DNA of 64,000 nucleotides from Perognathus longimembris pacificus (taxonomy: Eukaryota; Chordata; Mammalia; Rodentia; Heteromyidae). Shown here in pieces: positions 43,516 through 55,966 of this stretch. The stretch covers positions 44,836,562 through 44,900,561 of the forward strand of contig NC_063168.1 of the NCBI RefSeq assembly GCF_023159225.1, in the 5' to 3' direction. The first letter of the stretch is position 1. Each line of letters starts with the position of its first letter. The translations under genes and the position numbers were made by a program. The notes below the pieces were generated by a model. It was not told where the DNA came from. It saw only the letters and a program-made list of their open reading frames with translations, and did no database searches.

Positions 43516-44434
43516 GAAAGAATTCTCTAAAAAATTTACCTCATTATTACTTCCTAAGGACTAAAAAGAGAAAAAAATGACTCATTTCTGAGTCAAGGAA
43601 GTATAGGAGTATGGGACATTCTACTGCAAGAAGATTTTTCTTGTTCTTAACTATAAATCTGAAGTGCAATCCTAGAGTGGAGCTAATTTCTAGAGACCAC
43701 ACTAACCTCAGACATGACAAAACGAGATGGATTAATTATGACATTTTAAAGTGAGAAGATGAGAATGATTAACTCATTCAACAACATATGTTTGAATTAT
43801 GCAGAGAAAGAAGATGCTATTTTTCTATTTCTTTAATAATTTGAAATATTTAGAGATAAGCATAATATTTAAATCTTTAGGATGTGTAAAATCATACTCA
43901 TCAGCATTTTTAGACCAGGCATTAAGAATACTTTAAAGGGGTTGTCTACTGTATTAATTTTAATCACGCTTCACTAGACTCACAATGCTTTGAAATGCTT
44001 TTTAAAATGCCCTCAAGATCTTTTATTAATCATAATACAAGCACTACCAAATTTAAAGGCTGAGGTTTCTGACACTAGGTAGCAGCAGCTTGCCTGCGAG
44101 CACCCTCTTCTGTTGTAAGAGTGTATTGCAACCTACATTTCAATGGATTCACAGCAATTCCTGTTGAAGAAAAGGCTTCTTTAGGAGAAAATGTCAACCC
44201 GCTCACAATCATGTTATTTAAATAAGCTAGATTTCCTCTTAAAGTCTGGATCCTGTGCTGGTACAGAGACAGGGAGTAGAAGTCATGAATCTCAAAGTAG
44301 AATGGTGATTTGTCTTATTTCCTTAGGAATTCTTATGGAAAGGAACTTTTACCTTCAAACTATGGGACAATTACACTGATTCATTCTCCTTTCCCTTAGA
44401 TGTGAGACATGATTTTAAAGGCATGCTACTCACA

Positions 44435-44435
<1 letters not shown>
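43516..44435. other. Intergenic DNA, nothing recognised
   Basis: This is AT-rich DNA without recognised features. Confidence 0.45.

Positions 44436-44487
<52 letters not shown>
44436..44487. repeat. (TG)n microsatellite
   Basis: About 25 TG units directly adjoin a minus-strand family B fragment. Confidence 0.97.
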
Positions 44488-44622
44488 CTGAGCCCAATCT
44501 CCACTTTCAGCATTTTAGCGATTAACTGGAGCTAAGGGTCTCATGGACTTTTCTGTCTGGGCATCGAGCTGTGATCCTTAGATCTCAGCCTCCTAAGGAG
44601 CTAGGATTACAGGTTGAGCTCC
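44488..44622 (-). mobile_element. Family B SINE fragment
   Basis: AGCGATTAACTGGAGCTAAG, TTAGATCTCAGCCTCCTAAG and GAGCTAGGATTACAGG are present. The ID-like part is largely missing. Confidence 0.85.
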
Positions 44623-44631
44623 ATGTAACTA

Positions 44632-44853
44632 TTTTTTTCTCAGTCTTGGGGCTTGAACTCTAGCCTGGGTGCTGTTCCTGAGTTCCTTTTGCTCAAGGCT
44701 AGCACTCTACCACTTGAGCCGCAGCACCACTTCTGTGATTAACTGGAGATAAGAGTCTCATGGACTCTCCTGCCTGGGCTGGCTTCGAATCTGGCCCTCA
44801 GATCTCAGCTCTTGAGTAGCTAGGATTATAGGTGTGAACCACCAGCACCTGAT
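44632..44853 (-). mobile_element. Family B SINE
   Basis: CTTGGGGCTTGAACTCTAGC through TAGGTGTGAACCACCAGCAC is nearly full length. ATGTAACT on the left and ATGCAACT on the right may be its duplication. Confidence 0.92.
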
Positions 44854-44975
44854 TGCATGCAACTTTTATCTGTGGGGGTTTTTTTCAGTGTTTTTTTTTT
44901 CATTTTCTTTTGTTTTTTTGCTTTGTAAATCAACTATTTGCTTGCTAACCAGCAATTCTTTTACTTTAAAAAATA

Positions 44976-45050
44976 TGAGCTGGGGATATAGCTTAGTGGT
45001 AAAGCAATTGCAAGGCTCTGAGTTCCATCCCCAGCACCACACAGACATAA
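44976..45050 (+). mobile_element. ID-like monomer
   Basis: GAGCTGGGGATATAGCTTAG to CCATCCCCAGCACCACAC is a single ID unit. Confidence 0.88.
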
Positions 45051-45477
45051 AATGAATTATAGTACTTCGTATTTCATATCACCCAGGGCACCTACACAGA
45101 TCATTAGGCTGATCCCATAAAATTCCCTTCTGAGATACATACATACTGGCCATTATGCGATTCTCCTTGCTAGATCCCTGGGTTGGGCATGAAGGTCCAG
45201 GGAATGGAGAAGCTGCAGAGAACGGGAAGCGTCTAGGAGAGATGAAATAGAAGCCACGTGTCCACACAGGAATCCAGGGGGACTTGAAACAGAACAGGAA
45301 CCTCGGGTGACTGATAAATGTTGTCATGAATGTGATCACTTTGTACCACTTAATCTTTCTGTATCCCAGAGGATGAGAGCCAGCCATCTTACAACCATGA
45401 CTAACACAGCATTTCAAGGCCTGGCCTCTCTGAAGGGCTGGGGCAGTCTTGAAATATTAACCTTAAAAGAGAAATCA
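45051..45477. other. Intergenic DNA, nothing recognised
   Basis: A 112-codon minus frame at 45079-45417 has no recognised domain and no sign of splicing context. Confidence 0.4.
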
Positions 45478-45690
45478 AGGCAGGTACCAGTAATCCTAGC
45501 AATTCAGGAGGCTGAGATCTGAGGGCTACAGGTCAAAGCTAGTCTAAATAGAAAAGTCTATGAGTCTGTTACCTCTAACTAAGCACCAAAAAGCCAGAAA
45601 TGGGGATGTGGCTCACGTGGCAAAGCACCAACCTCGAGAGAAAAAGACAAGAAAAGAAAGACACAAGGCCCCAGTATTGGCACAGACATC
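45478..45690 (+). mobile_element. Family B SINE (diverged)
   Basis: GGCAGGTACCAGTAATCCTA, TCAGGAGGCTGAGATCTGAG and GATGTGGCTCACGTGGCAAA are present. The ID end has decayed. Confidence 0.85.
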
Positions 45691-46899
45691 CCTAAATAAA
45701 TAATAAAAATTTAATTCAAATGGAAAAAGGTTGGGCAAATGCAGTCATAATATTCAAAAATACATATGCGAAAAGAGGTCAGTTTCATTAGGCTAACATC
45801 TTACTGGCACCAATTTCACACTTACGGTGATCTTACCCACCCCGCCCCCAACACACACTCCACCACTCATACCTTATCTAAGTACATTCTTGCACAGTTG
45901 TGCGAACCAGTTTGCTGACCGTTAGAAACTTTGCTTTCCGGTGACATTGATTATACTGTACAAGCTTCCAGTGCCACGCAGTTCCAGCCTCCTGTGGACA
46001 AAGTCTGTCTCTCCTTAGGTTGGGAAAAATGGTGGAAGATTCTGAAGTCCTGTCTGGCTCGCTCACTCACCAACACCATTCCTTATCTTTGAATTATTTT
46101 ATAGTTCTGTAAATTCTAAAAAATGGATCTTAAAGCCCATGATCCTTGTCAGCAGAAATGCAAATGAACTGTGGGGATGGGAGGGATTATTATTGCTCGG
46201 TGACTGACTTGGATCTAGTTGCAGATTCATTTCAGAATTCCTGGCTTTTCTTCCTCTATGTATGCTTCTGCCCTTTCAGTACTTGAAGCACAGTTGTAAT
46301 AGCGTACCTGTCCCCTCATTAATTCATAAGTTAAACCCTTGTTCACACACTCATCTCATATCTTTATGAGTCATGACTATATCATCTCTCAAAAATCATC
46401 CTATATGACATCATCAGCAATTCATAGTGGTATTTTTAATCTGGAATATGCCAAGATGCCATGTTTAATGATTCCTTAATTGTATACATGAGACTGTCAG
46501 TGAGGCAATTGTTTAAGGTTATTAAAATTGATTTCACACCTTAAAAAATAGCTCTGGGTCTTACAAAAGAAGATAGGAGTCCATAGCACAGCAAGAATTA
46601 TTTGAAATACATCTTTAATTTTAGAAAAATCAATATACAATCTACAAGACTTTGTTACATGGTTATTAAGGCTGAATCTGTTTTGTATTTGTATTGCAAG
46701 GTCATATCTTGAATAAACCATTATAATGCTCATTGTTAAGGAAGGCCTGCTAACTGAATTGATAAGGAAAAGGGCTGTCTTAGGCACAGCTCCAGAATAA
46801 AACAACTAAAATGCACAATTCTTTAATATATGCATCAAGTCAAGAATTCTACCCTTCCTCCAGAAAGTGTCCCTTTTTACACCTTGTCATGTATGTGTG
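45691..46899. other. Intergenic DNA, nothing recognised
   Basis: No repeat or gene is recognised. A 102-codon minus frame at 46497-46805 has no family resemblance. Confidence 0.4.
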
Positions 46900-47128
46900 T
46901 ATGTGCCAGAACCAGAGATTGAACTCAGGGCCTCGCACTCTTGCGTGGCCTTTTCACTCAAGATTGTCACTCTACCACATGAACCACAGCTCCACTTCCA
47001 GCTTTTAGCTGGTTTATTGGAAACAAGACTCTCCTGAACTTTTCTGCCTGGGTCGCCTTTGAACTAGAATCCTCAGATCTCAGCCTCCTGTGTAGCTGGG
47101 ATTAAGGCATGAGCCACCAGCACCTCCT
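46900..47128 (-). mobile_element. Family B SINE
   Basis: GTGCCAGAACCAGAGATTGA through AGCCACCAGCACCTCC is a reverse, nearly full copy. Confidence 0.92.
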
Positions 47129-48089
47129 TTTGTCATACCTTCTTAAATTGATACGCTATTACGATTCTCCTAGAAAAAAAGGAATTGTTCTTAAACGCCT
47201 ATCTACACAATTGATCCTGCAATGATCAATCCATGAATTAATTCATTTGCATAGACATATGACCCTAGATGTGGAAAGATGGCCAGACTAGCACCATGAG
47301 AGCAGGAAGACTAGTTACAAACTGGTTACATACGAGCAAGTTAGCTAGGGTCAAACTACCGACTCCAAACTGGTCTAAGACATAAAGAAGTGAGCTCAGT
47401 CACCATCCTAGAAATGAAGTATTTCTGCTTGACTCCCTCTTTCCCTCCCTCAAAAGCAGAGGCATTTTTGAAGATCATTATTTACTTACTGGCAAAAAGG
47501 ACTCTACTTCTTGCTCTGGAAGCCTGCATGGTTCCTCCGTGACTTTTTTAGCGTTCAGTAGTTACATTTGACCTCCTGCCATTTCTAAGGGCAGAAGAAT
47601 TGTATTCAAAAGCTTCCCTTCCCTACACAGAATGTTAATTTCACACCAAGTAATGAATATTTAAGGCCTAATAGATGAGTAAATGAACAATTATGTGGTG
47701 GCGCCCTTCGGTTCATCAACCTTCTACAATAGAGCAAAAATTCACTGTGGGCCTCTGTCAGTCTTTTGTTGCTGAATCCTGAGATGCCCCTGAAGGCTAG
47801 GTGGCTTGTCAGCAAAAGACTCTAGCGATGAGGAGCCCACAGGTACCAGTCAGCCTGTGAAGCAGGAGGGGTGATTTATTGAACCCTATGCTCTAGCTCT
47901 CTTCAGTTCATCTGAATCAGACTGTGAGTTCTTTGTGGGCAAGATGCCATAAAAGACACAGAAAGGAAAGGCAGTAATTAACTCAGCTAACTTCCCTGGG
48001 GTTATACCACAGCCTCAAATCTGACCCATTTCCTAATTGTTCTAAACAGTCTGAAGTCAGGGTACTCATCCCAGATGAGAAGGAAATTC
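47129..48089. other. Intergenic DNA, nothing recognised
   Basis: There is no gene or clear repeat. A minus-strand AATAAA occurs near 47875, but its link to STON1 is untested. Confidence 0.4.
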
Positions 48090-48091
48090 GT

Positions 48092-48342
48092 GAGTGTGTG
48101 TGCATGTGTGTGTATGTGTGTATATGTGTGTGCACTAGCCCCTACAGGAGTGTGAACTCAGAGCCTTGCATTCTTACTTGGCCTTTCACTCAAAGCTAGC
48201 ACTCTACCACACTACTACATTTCCAGTTTTGGTGTTTTGTTGCTTAATTGGAAATAAGAGTCTGCCCAAGCTGGCTTTGAACCACAATCTTCAGACCTCA
48301 GCTTCCTGAGCAGCTAGGATGTCAGGTATGAGCAACCAAGGA
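48092..48342 (-). mobile_element. Family B SINE with TG tail
   Basis: An imperfect TG run is followed by CACTAGCCCCTACAGGAG through GCAGCTAGGATGTCAGGT. This is a reverse, diverged copy. Confidence 0.88.
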
Positions 48343-49765
48343 TTCTTTAGAGTGACATGCACACAAATTTGCCTTCCTGTACATCAGCAGCAAGTCTCTA
48401 GCATATGATATCAGATGGAGTTAAAAAGAGTAATATCAATTCATTTTTACCACTGGCTTTTCTATTCTGTGGCTTAACAGCAAAAAAAGAAGAAAAGCAA
48501 TAAAAACCTGCTGATTGATAGAGACCATAAAAATGTTTGTTTTAATCTGCTATGTGAATAGATGAAAATGAATGCAATACAATATTAAAATGTATGAAAC
48601 AAAATTCTATAAGCCAACAAAAATGTTAGTTGGAAGAACATGACATCAGCTTTGACTCAAAATAAACCTAGTAAATAGAGAAAAATATCTACCAATTATA
48701 TTTCAGACTCAACTTAAGTTGAAGGTGTATTAATGCTACACAAAGATGCTTGTCTTTCAGATGAAAAACACTGAGAGCACAGATTTCATGAATTTTAATC
48801 TTCTGACCTGTCCCTCTAAAGACAAAATGGGAATTATCAGCAGAATTATACCTGCACATGTCACTGGTTTTCAACAGAAGTTAAATGATTACAATCATTT
48901 CTCTGACTTTGAAGAAAATCATCTCCCACAAAAGCTAGGCATTGTGGGTAGGGGGAGAAGAAGAAAAAAATAATGACCTGGCATCTGCCATTTTACCTAT
49001 CCTGAAAAGAAAAATACTCTAAATTAACTAAAAAGACATAAAGTCACATGATAGTAGCACTAACATAAAATAATAATCATATGATTTAGACTTCAGCTCC
49101 AGAGAGCCGTGTGTTCACTGCAAGTAATACTTTGTCAAAATCCATTCTAGAGTCTGAACTCTTAGAAAACAATATTCATAAACTTTAAAAATGCATATTT
49201 AATGTCCATAAATATTTTAACTCATGTCCAATGCTCTTATTCCATTTTGAAAGAAATTCCACCCACCAGTATGTTTCAGTGGCTTGTATTAAAATCTGCA
49301 GCACAGCCAGCCGCTCACTTTCCAGTGTGCTCAGAGGACAGGAACACAAACTACTCGGAGCCACAGGGAGAGACTCCCCAAATCTCCAAGTTCGCCTATG
49401 GTTTCAACTCTGCTCTCTAACTAGCCAGATTTCAAAGATTAGCAAGATAGGAAATGAAGTGTTCTCATGTGTCTGCTTTTGTTTGTCTCCCCCTGTGGTC
49501 CAGCTGCTAAGACAACACAGAGGGGAACAGAACCAAGTCACTGAATAATCAAATCAGTAACCTGGGTCACACAGTGCAACAAGACATCACACAAGTATTT
49601 TAGATCACAGCCCTAGGGAAACACATAGCACAAGTCCAAGCACAGTCCTTGGCCACACCCATTGCTCAGAAGGCATGTCCATGCCGGTCATGTGGTGGTA
49701 GATAAGACACTCGTCATTGAGTGACACAGTGGACAGTGGGTCATTCTCCTTCACTTTGACGACTC
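48343..49765 (-). other. Probable STON1 3' UTR and downstream flank, limits unknown
   Basis: This stretch follows the STON1 stop codon on the minus strand. It has few recognisable repeats, as expected for a 3' UTR. Minus-strand ATTAAA hexamers occur near 48795 and 49200, but no transcript end can be fixed from sequence alone. Confidence 0.4.
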
Positions 49766-49840
49766 CTACTGAGCCACACAGCCACCAGCTTCACCTGGGT
49801 CTTCTCCATCGATTTTAATCCATTTTTTTTCTATTTCCAC
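49766..49840 (-). CDS. STON1: STON1 last coding exon (24-residue C-terminal tail)
   Basis: The acceptor CCTAACAG precedes GTGGAAATAG. The exon encodes VEIEKKWIKIDGEDPGEAGG and CVAQ, then TAG at 49766-49768. It enters in phase 0. The first 15 residues agree with human STON1 as recalled and the last few diverge. Read-through splicing would skip this exon. Confidence 0.94.
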   Translation of the reverse strand: MEIEKKWIKIDGEDPGEAGGCVAQ

Positions 49841-50475
49841 CTGTTAGGCAAAGGCAAGATACAGGCAGCATTAGCAGAGGCAACACAATGCCAACCCCAA
49901 TTCTCTATTTACACACGAGCCAAAGACCCTGTAGACACACACGTTCCTTCTGCCCTCACATGCATACTCGCTCAATACTGAGGTGCTCTGCTTCCTGGGA
50001 GAGTCCCCAGATCCTTCCCTCCAAGACCAAACCCCACACACTCCGAAGTCATCGTTTCCATCCAGATTTTTATATTATAAATATGCTCCTATCACTAACG
50101 TAAAACATGAATGAACACATGATATCAAAACATGAATTTTCATATGAAGATATTTGCGAAGATAATTACAAATCTGGTTAGACAGGTAATCAAGAATTCC
50201 AAGGATATCAGAGATCCAGATAGCCATTGGCCAACTTAAAAGAGAGAACATACTCTAAAGTATGTCTAGTTAACCTAGTTTATGATTGGCAACCTGGGTG
50301 GACCAAACTGTCTGCCTTCATATTTTATTTATATATTTTTGGTACTTGTACTGGGGCTTGAACCCAGGGCTTTGCCCTCTTGCTCGGCTTAAGCCACAGC
50401 TCCACTTCCTTTCAGTTCTTTTCTTTCCTTCTTTCTCTCTTTCTTTCTTTCTTCCTTCCTTCCTTCCTTCCTTCC

Positions 50476-50571
<96 letters not shown>

Positions 50572-53500
50572 TGCTGGTTAATTGAAAATAAGAGTCCCAC
50601 AGACTTTTCTGCCCAGCTGACTTCAAACCATGACCCTCAGATCTCAGCCTCCTGTGTAGCAAGGATTACAGGTGGGAACTACAGGCACCCATCCAGCTGC
50701 CTTCACTTTTTTTATGTGCAGTTAAATGTCACCTCATCATGGAGGTCCTCCTGAGCCACCCTAGATTTAAAAAAAAAAAAAAAAGACCTCATCACTTTTC
50801 ATTCTCTTTTCAGATTTTGGCACTATTTGAAATCATGTTATTTGCTTGTTTATTCCTTTTTGTTGTTGTTATTTCCCCAACCAGAAACTTCATAGGAACA
50901 TGAACTCTGTCTCTTGTTTACTGCTGGGTCTTCCAAGTATAGGCATGAGTCACCAGCAGTGGCTGGCACTGTGACACTGTGACAGGCTCAGCAGGTATTA
51001 ATTCAATAGGAAATAGCATTTTGGAACTTCCAGCCATTGTCAACCAGCTAGTAAATGCTATCAAAGCTAAACATGCAGCCTGGTGCTGTGGTGCATTCCT
51101 ATAGTCCCAGCACTTAGAAGGCTGAGGTAGAGGGATCACAAGTTTCAGGCCAGCTTAGGCTACATATTAGGCTACATGTATTTTTTTTAATACATATGTA
51201 CAGCTGGGAATGTGGCTTAGTGGTAGAGTAATTGCCTAGCATACATGCATACAAACATACATGCATACATTTTAAATTTTAAATTAATAAAACAAAACCA
51301 GGGGGCTGGGGATATAGCCTAGTGGCAAGAGTGCCTGCCTCAGATACACGAGGCCCTAGGTTCGATTCCCCAGCACCACATATACAGAAAACGGCCAGAA
51401 GCGGCGCTGTGGCTCAAGTGGCAAAGTGCTAGCCTTGAGCGGGAAGAAGCCAGGGACAGTGCTCAGGCCCTGAGTCCAAGGCCCAGGACTGGCCAAAAAA
51501 AAAAAAAAAAAAAAACCAGGAATCTATGTCACCATCTTAAGATTCTACAGGAAATACTCGACAGACATTCTCCATGACTCTACCAACCTTGAAGGTAAGA
51601 AGGGAATGTAAGTTTAGAGACAGGCGTAAGTGTAGAACACTCTGGAATTCATCTTGCCAAGTTGCAGGAGAGCTGACGGTGAACAATAAAACCCTTATGA
51701 TGGAGTCACCAGCCTGTCCCAAAGAAGGCTCCACAGACCACAATGCCCACAGATCTTGGTGAGTCCTTCCACATATGTACCCAGTCAACGCTCCTTATTG
51801 CAGGACTTTTCAGAGCTTTCATTTAACATTCATTTCACGTATGGCATTTCCAAACTTCCATTTTTCTTGGGTCATGACCTAAGACACATACATGTTCCAT
51901 AGAATATACTTGGGGAAATACTATTCTTACATCATAATTTATGTTATAAATATGTGTATAAGATAGTAATTCGTTTTAATGTTCTGGTTTTTGTTGAACA
52001 TGATATTAAATGCCCCCGGATTCCCTAGAATGCAAGGGGCACACCTAAACTCAACAGTGCCTATCAAGTTTCCATGTCTGAGATCCTTGAAGTAAACTAG
52101 CTACTCAATGGGCTGAGATCTGAGGATCATGGTTCGAAGGCAGCCAGGCAAGAAAGTCCATGAAATGTTTATCTCCAATTAGGTGTCAAAAAAAAAAAAA
52201 AAAGGAGAATAAGTGGAGCAGTGGCTCAGGTGGCAGAGTACTAGCCTTGAGCCAAAAAGCTCTGGGATAGTGTTCCGACCCTGAGTTCAAGGGCAAGGGC
52301 TGGGGACAAGGGTAAGGGGGAGGGAGAGATAATCAGGTAAAGGTGAGCCAGTTGTGGAACAAGGACAGCCGCACCTGGAGGCTGTAGCAAGCCCGCTGGA
52401 GAACGTGCTTCTGTGGCTGGAGGTCATTCTCCACCCCCAGAGACCGGACCGTGGTTCCTGAGGCATAAGTGTCGGGCATTGAAAACTGCACAGTAGCAAA
52501 TGGATACCAATCAGAGGGGATCTCCTGGTCTGATCCAAGTTCAAGTTTGTACGACAGACAATGGGGGTGATCTGGACCTGGAAGAAACAAAAATCGAGTG
52601 GTCAATGTATTTCAATGGAGGTGGAAAGTTCCTCTTAGGTAACTAGCAACTCCAGCAGCAGCCCTGCAGCCCCATCCAGTGTAACTTCATTGCCATATTC
52701 CTGAACAGAGTTGCCCTCGAAATGTTTTCTTTTTCCTTCTTTCTTTTCTTCTTTTCATTTTTGTGCCAGGACTGGAGCTTAACTCAGGGCCTGAGCACTG
52801 TCCCTTGTTGTAGTCACTCAAGGCTGGCACTCTACTGTTTACACCACAGCTCCACTTCCAGCTTTTTGGTAGTTAATTGGAGATAAGAGTTTCACAGACT
52901 TTCCTGGCCAGGCTGGCTTCAAACCATGATCCTCAGATCTCAACCTCCTGAGTAGCTAGTATTACAGGTACAACCACTGAATTTTTTTTTTTTGGCCAGT
53001 CCTGGGCCTTGAACTCAGGGCCTGAGCACTGTCCCTGGCTTCTTTTTGCTCAAAGCTAGTGCTCTACCACTTGAGCCACAGCGCTACTTCTGTTTTTTTC
53101 TGGTTAGGTGGTACTGAGGAATCGAACCCAGAACTTCATGCACGCTAGGCAAGCACTCTACCGCTAAGCCACCTTCCCAGCCCCACTGAAATATTTTTAA
53201 TTAAAAATATTATAAAGTTTTCTCTAATCATTAATCACAAATATTATAGTTTTCTCTAATCACAATGAAAGATAATTATTTAACTACAATGTGTTTCATT
53301 CCTGCCTGAATTTCTTTTTTAAGAACACTGAATAAACTTCCATAATTCTCCATTAATTTTCTCTTTCTAGATGATGCAAAAGTAAACTTCAAACTGTCAT
53401 ACTTTTGTAAAAATCTGATATTTTTAAGTTAAACATGAAATTGTATTACATTTCCAAGCCAAAATTGGAAAATATTCCAAGCCAAAAATTCTTTTTTTTT

Positions 53501-55914
53501 TTTTCTACTCAGTAGAACAGATGGGTTTTCACTATTGTAATTCTCCGGTACTTCTGAAAACCTTTCATTGGAACAGATGTGCATTATAGAGAAGACATAC
53601 TTATCCGAGTCTAATATTTGTTCTCATTCCACTCAATTTGTCATCACTGTGCACATATATTCCACCAGACACAGGGATGCTGGCTGTACTCCAAGATCTT
53701 GGGCAGGACATACTATGATATGTGGTGGTGTGTGCTTCTATAAGGTAAAATTATTTCCTCAGTATTACCTTTATAAATGGCCCACAGGCTGGGCACTGGT
53801 GGCTCATGTCTGTAATCCTAGCTAGTCAAGAGGCTGAGATCTTGGGATCACAGTTCAAAACCATCCTGCACAGGAAAGTCTGTGGGACTCATGTCCAATT
53901 AACCACCAAAAAACAAAACAAAACAAAAAAACAGAAGTGGAGCAGAGTCGAGTACTAGCCTTGAGTGGCAAAGCTAAGGGACATAAGTTCAAGCCCTAGT
54001 ACCAACACACACACAATTAACCCATGCTCCTGTCACATTATTCACAGTATCTATACATTCATTGTGGCCATCTTTACTTAACTAAATGGATGAGATGACA
54101 GTAATTTCAAATGCCAGATAAACTACAGTACCACCACCCTAGCTAGAAAAGGATTTTCATCAGAGTATAGCTTTAGGCACCAAAACAGAAGTTTAAAGGA
54201 TTTCACTTAATTCTTCAAAGATAAATTGCCTTTCATTCTTTACAACCCATTTCTTGCAGAGAGACTAATAACATCCCAAGGCTGTAAAAGGCCTTGAGAA
54301 ATCATCAGCCAATTAACCAACACTTGCTCATTAGCCATCTCTGCTGCTTACATGGAGGCGAGGACAAAGGTGGCCTCCGAGGGGCCCTGTGCTGCCCACA
54401 TCACTGCAGGTAGTGATGGCTTCATTCACACACACCCAGCAAGGCTCCACCATCCATTATCCTTTCTAGACTCCTAGATGCATCTCCAGGAGCAGTACAT
54501 TCATGTACATCTAGTCCAGGTGCTTTCCAGGCCTAGTCCACAAACTTGGCCAGCTAGGGTGGCCTCAAGTCTGTAATCCTAACTACTTTGGAGGTAGACA
54601 TCAGGGGATTAAGGATTCAAGGCCAGCTCTGGCAAAAAAAAAAAAAAAATCAGTTTGTGAAACTTTATCTCAACCAATGGCTGCGGCATGGTAGCACATG
54701 TCTGTCATCCCTAGCAAATAGGGAAGAACAAATAGGACGCTTGCAGCCCAGTGAAGCCCAAGCATAAAGCAAGACTCTACCTTGAAAATAGTCAATGCCA
54801 AAAGGGGCTGGAGGAGTGGCTAAAATGTAAGAGTCTCTGTCTAACAAACATGATTCCCTGAGTTCAGTCTCCACCATCACTACAAAATAGCAGAGGGGGT
54901 AGAAGGCCTCATTCAATTCCTCAGTACCACATAAAGAGAAAAAGCCAAAAGTGTTGCTGTGTCTCATGCCTTAGAGAACTGTCCTTGAACACAGAGAGGT
55001 TCAGGGACAGCACCCAGGCCCTGAGTTCAAGCCCCAGGACTGCCAAACAACAACAACAACAAAAAACACCAGAGGGCAGAAAGAAAAGAAGGGAGGAAAG
55101 GAAATGCTGTAGGACACAAGTTTGGGCCTGCATGGCCCAGAGGCCAATCTCAGCTCTGCTGCATAACTGTGATCCTATGCAAGTTGCCTCTCTAAGCCTC
55201 ATTTCCTCATTGGAAATGATGGTAACCTGGACCTCACCAGGTTGCTTTAAGGGTTAACCAACCAACTATACCCACAGAATTGCAATGTACTATATGATAA
55301 AGGTACGTTGCATATGTATTTATATATGATTATCACATGCTATTTGATTTCAAATCCATTATTAATATCTCCCCTAATTTTTCTAATAAAGAACTGAAAA
55401 TGCCATATTGTAGAATTTAAACATTGTAAATAATCTGATTTTGTATTCACATTTCACAGGAAAAAGTCTAGGAAATGTTTTGTAGTGAAAATTGAAAAAC
55501 CTGAAAACCTATTACTTGAAAAATGAAGGAAACAAAACATTTCTACATGCATTTCTTAAGAAGGAGAAGAGGAGAGAGAAGAGAAAGGAAGGGAAACTGG
55601 TGAACAATAAGAGCCAATTTTCTGGAATATCTTCCTGGCTTGTGAAAACTGAACACAATGTGTATACCAACTCCCGCACAGCGCAGCTGTCATGGTGTCC
55701 TTAGTCCCCACACGGGGGCGCTCTCGAGCTTTGATCATCGTGGTTCTCACATCCTTGCTTTGCTCGGCATGGGAAATGCAAACCACTAATCTTAAATCCA
55801 ATCCCTGGAGAGCCATGCTATTTCATGTCTGAAACTCAACTATTCAGAGTTGAAGGAAATGAACTGTGGGAGACTGACACAGAGGGAGGAGAAGAGCAAC
55901 CAAAATACAGAAAA

Positions 55915-55966
<52 letters not shown>

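Noticed and set aside
50318..50754. Lys/Arg/Glu-rich and Ser/Phe/Leu-rich frames
   Set aside because: These are translations of the CTTT/CT repeat inside a SINE.
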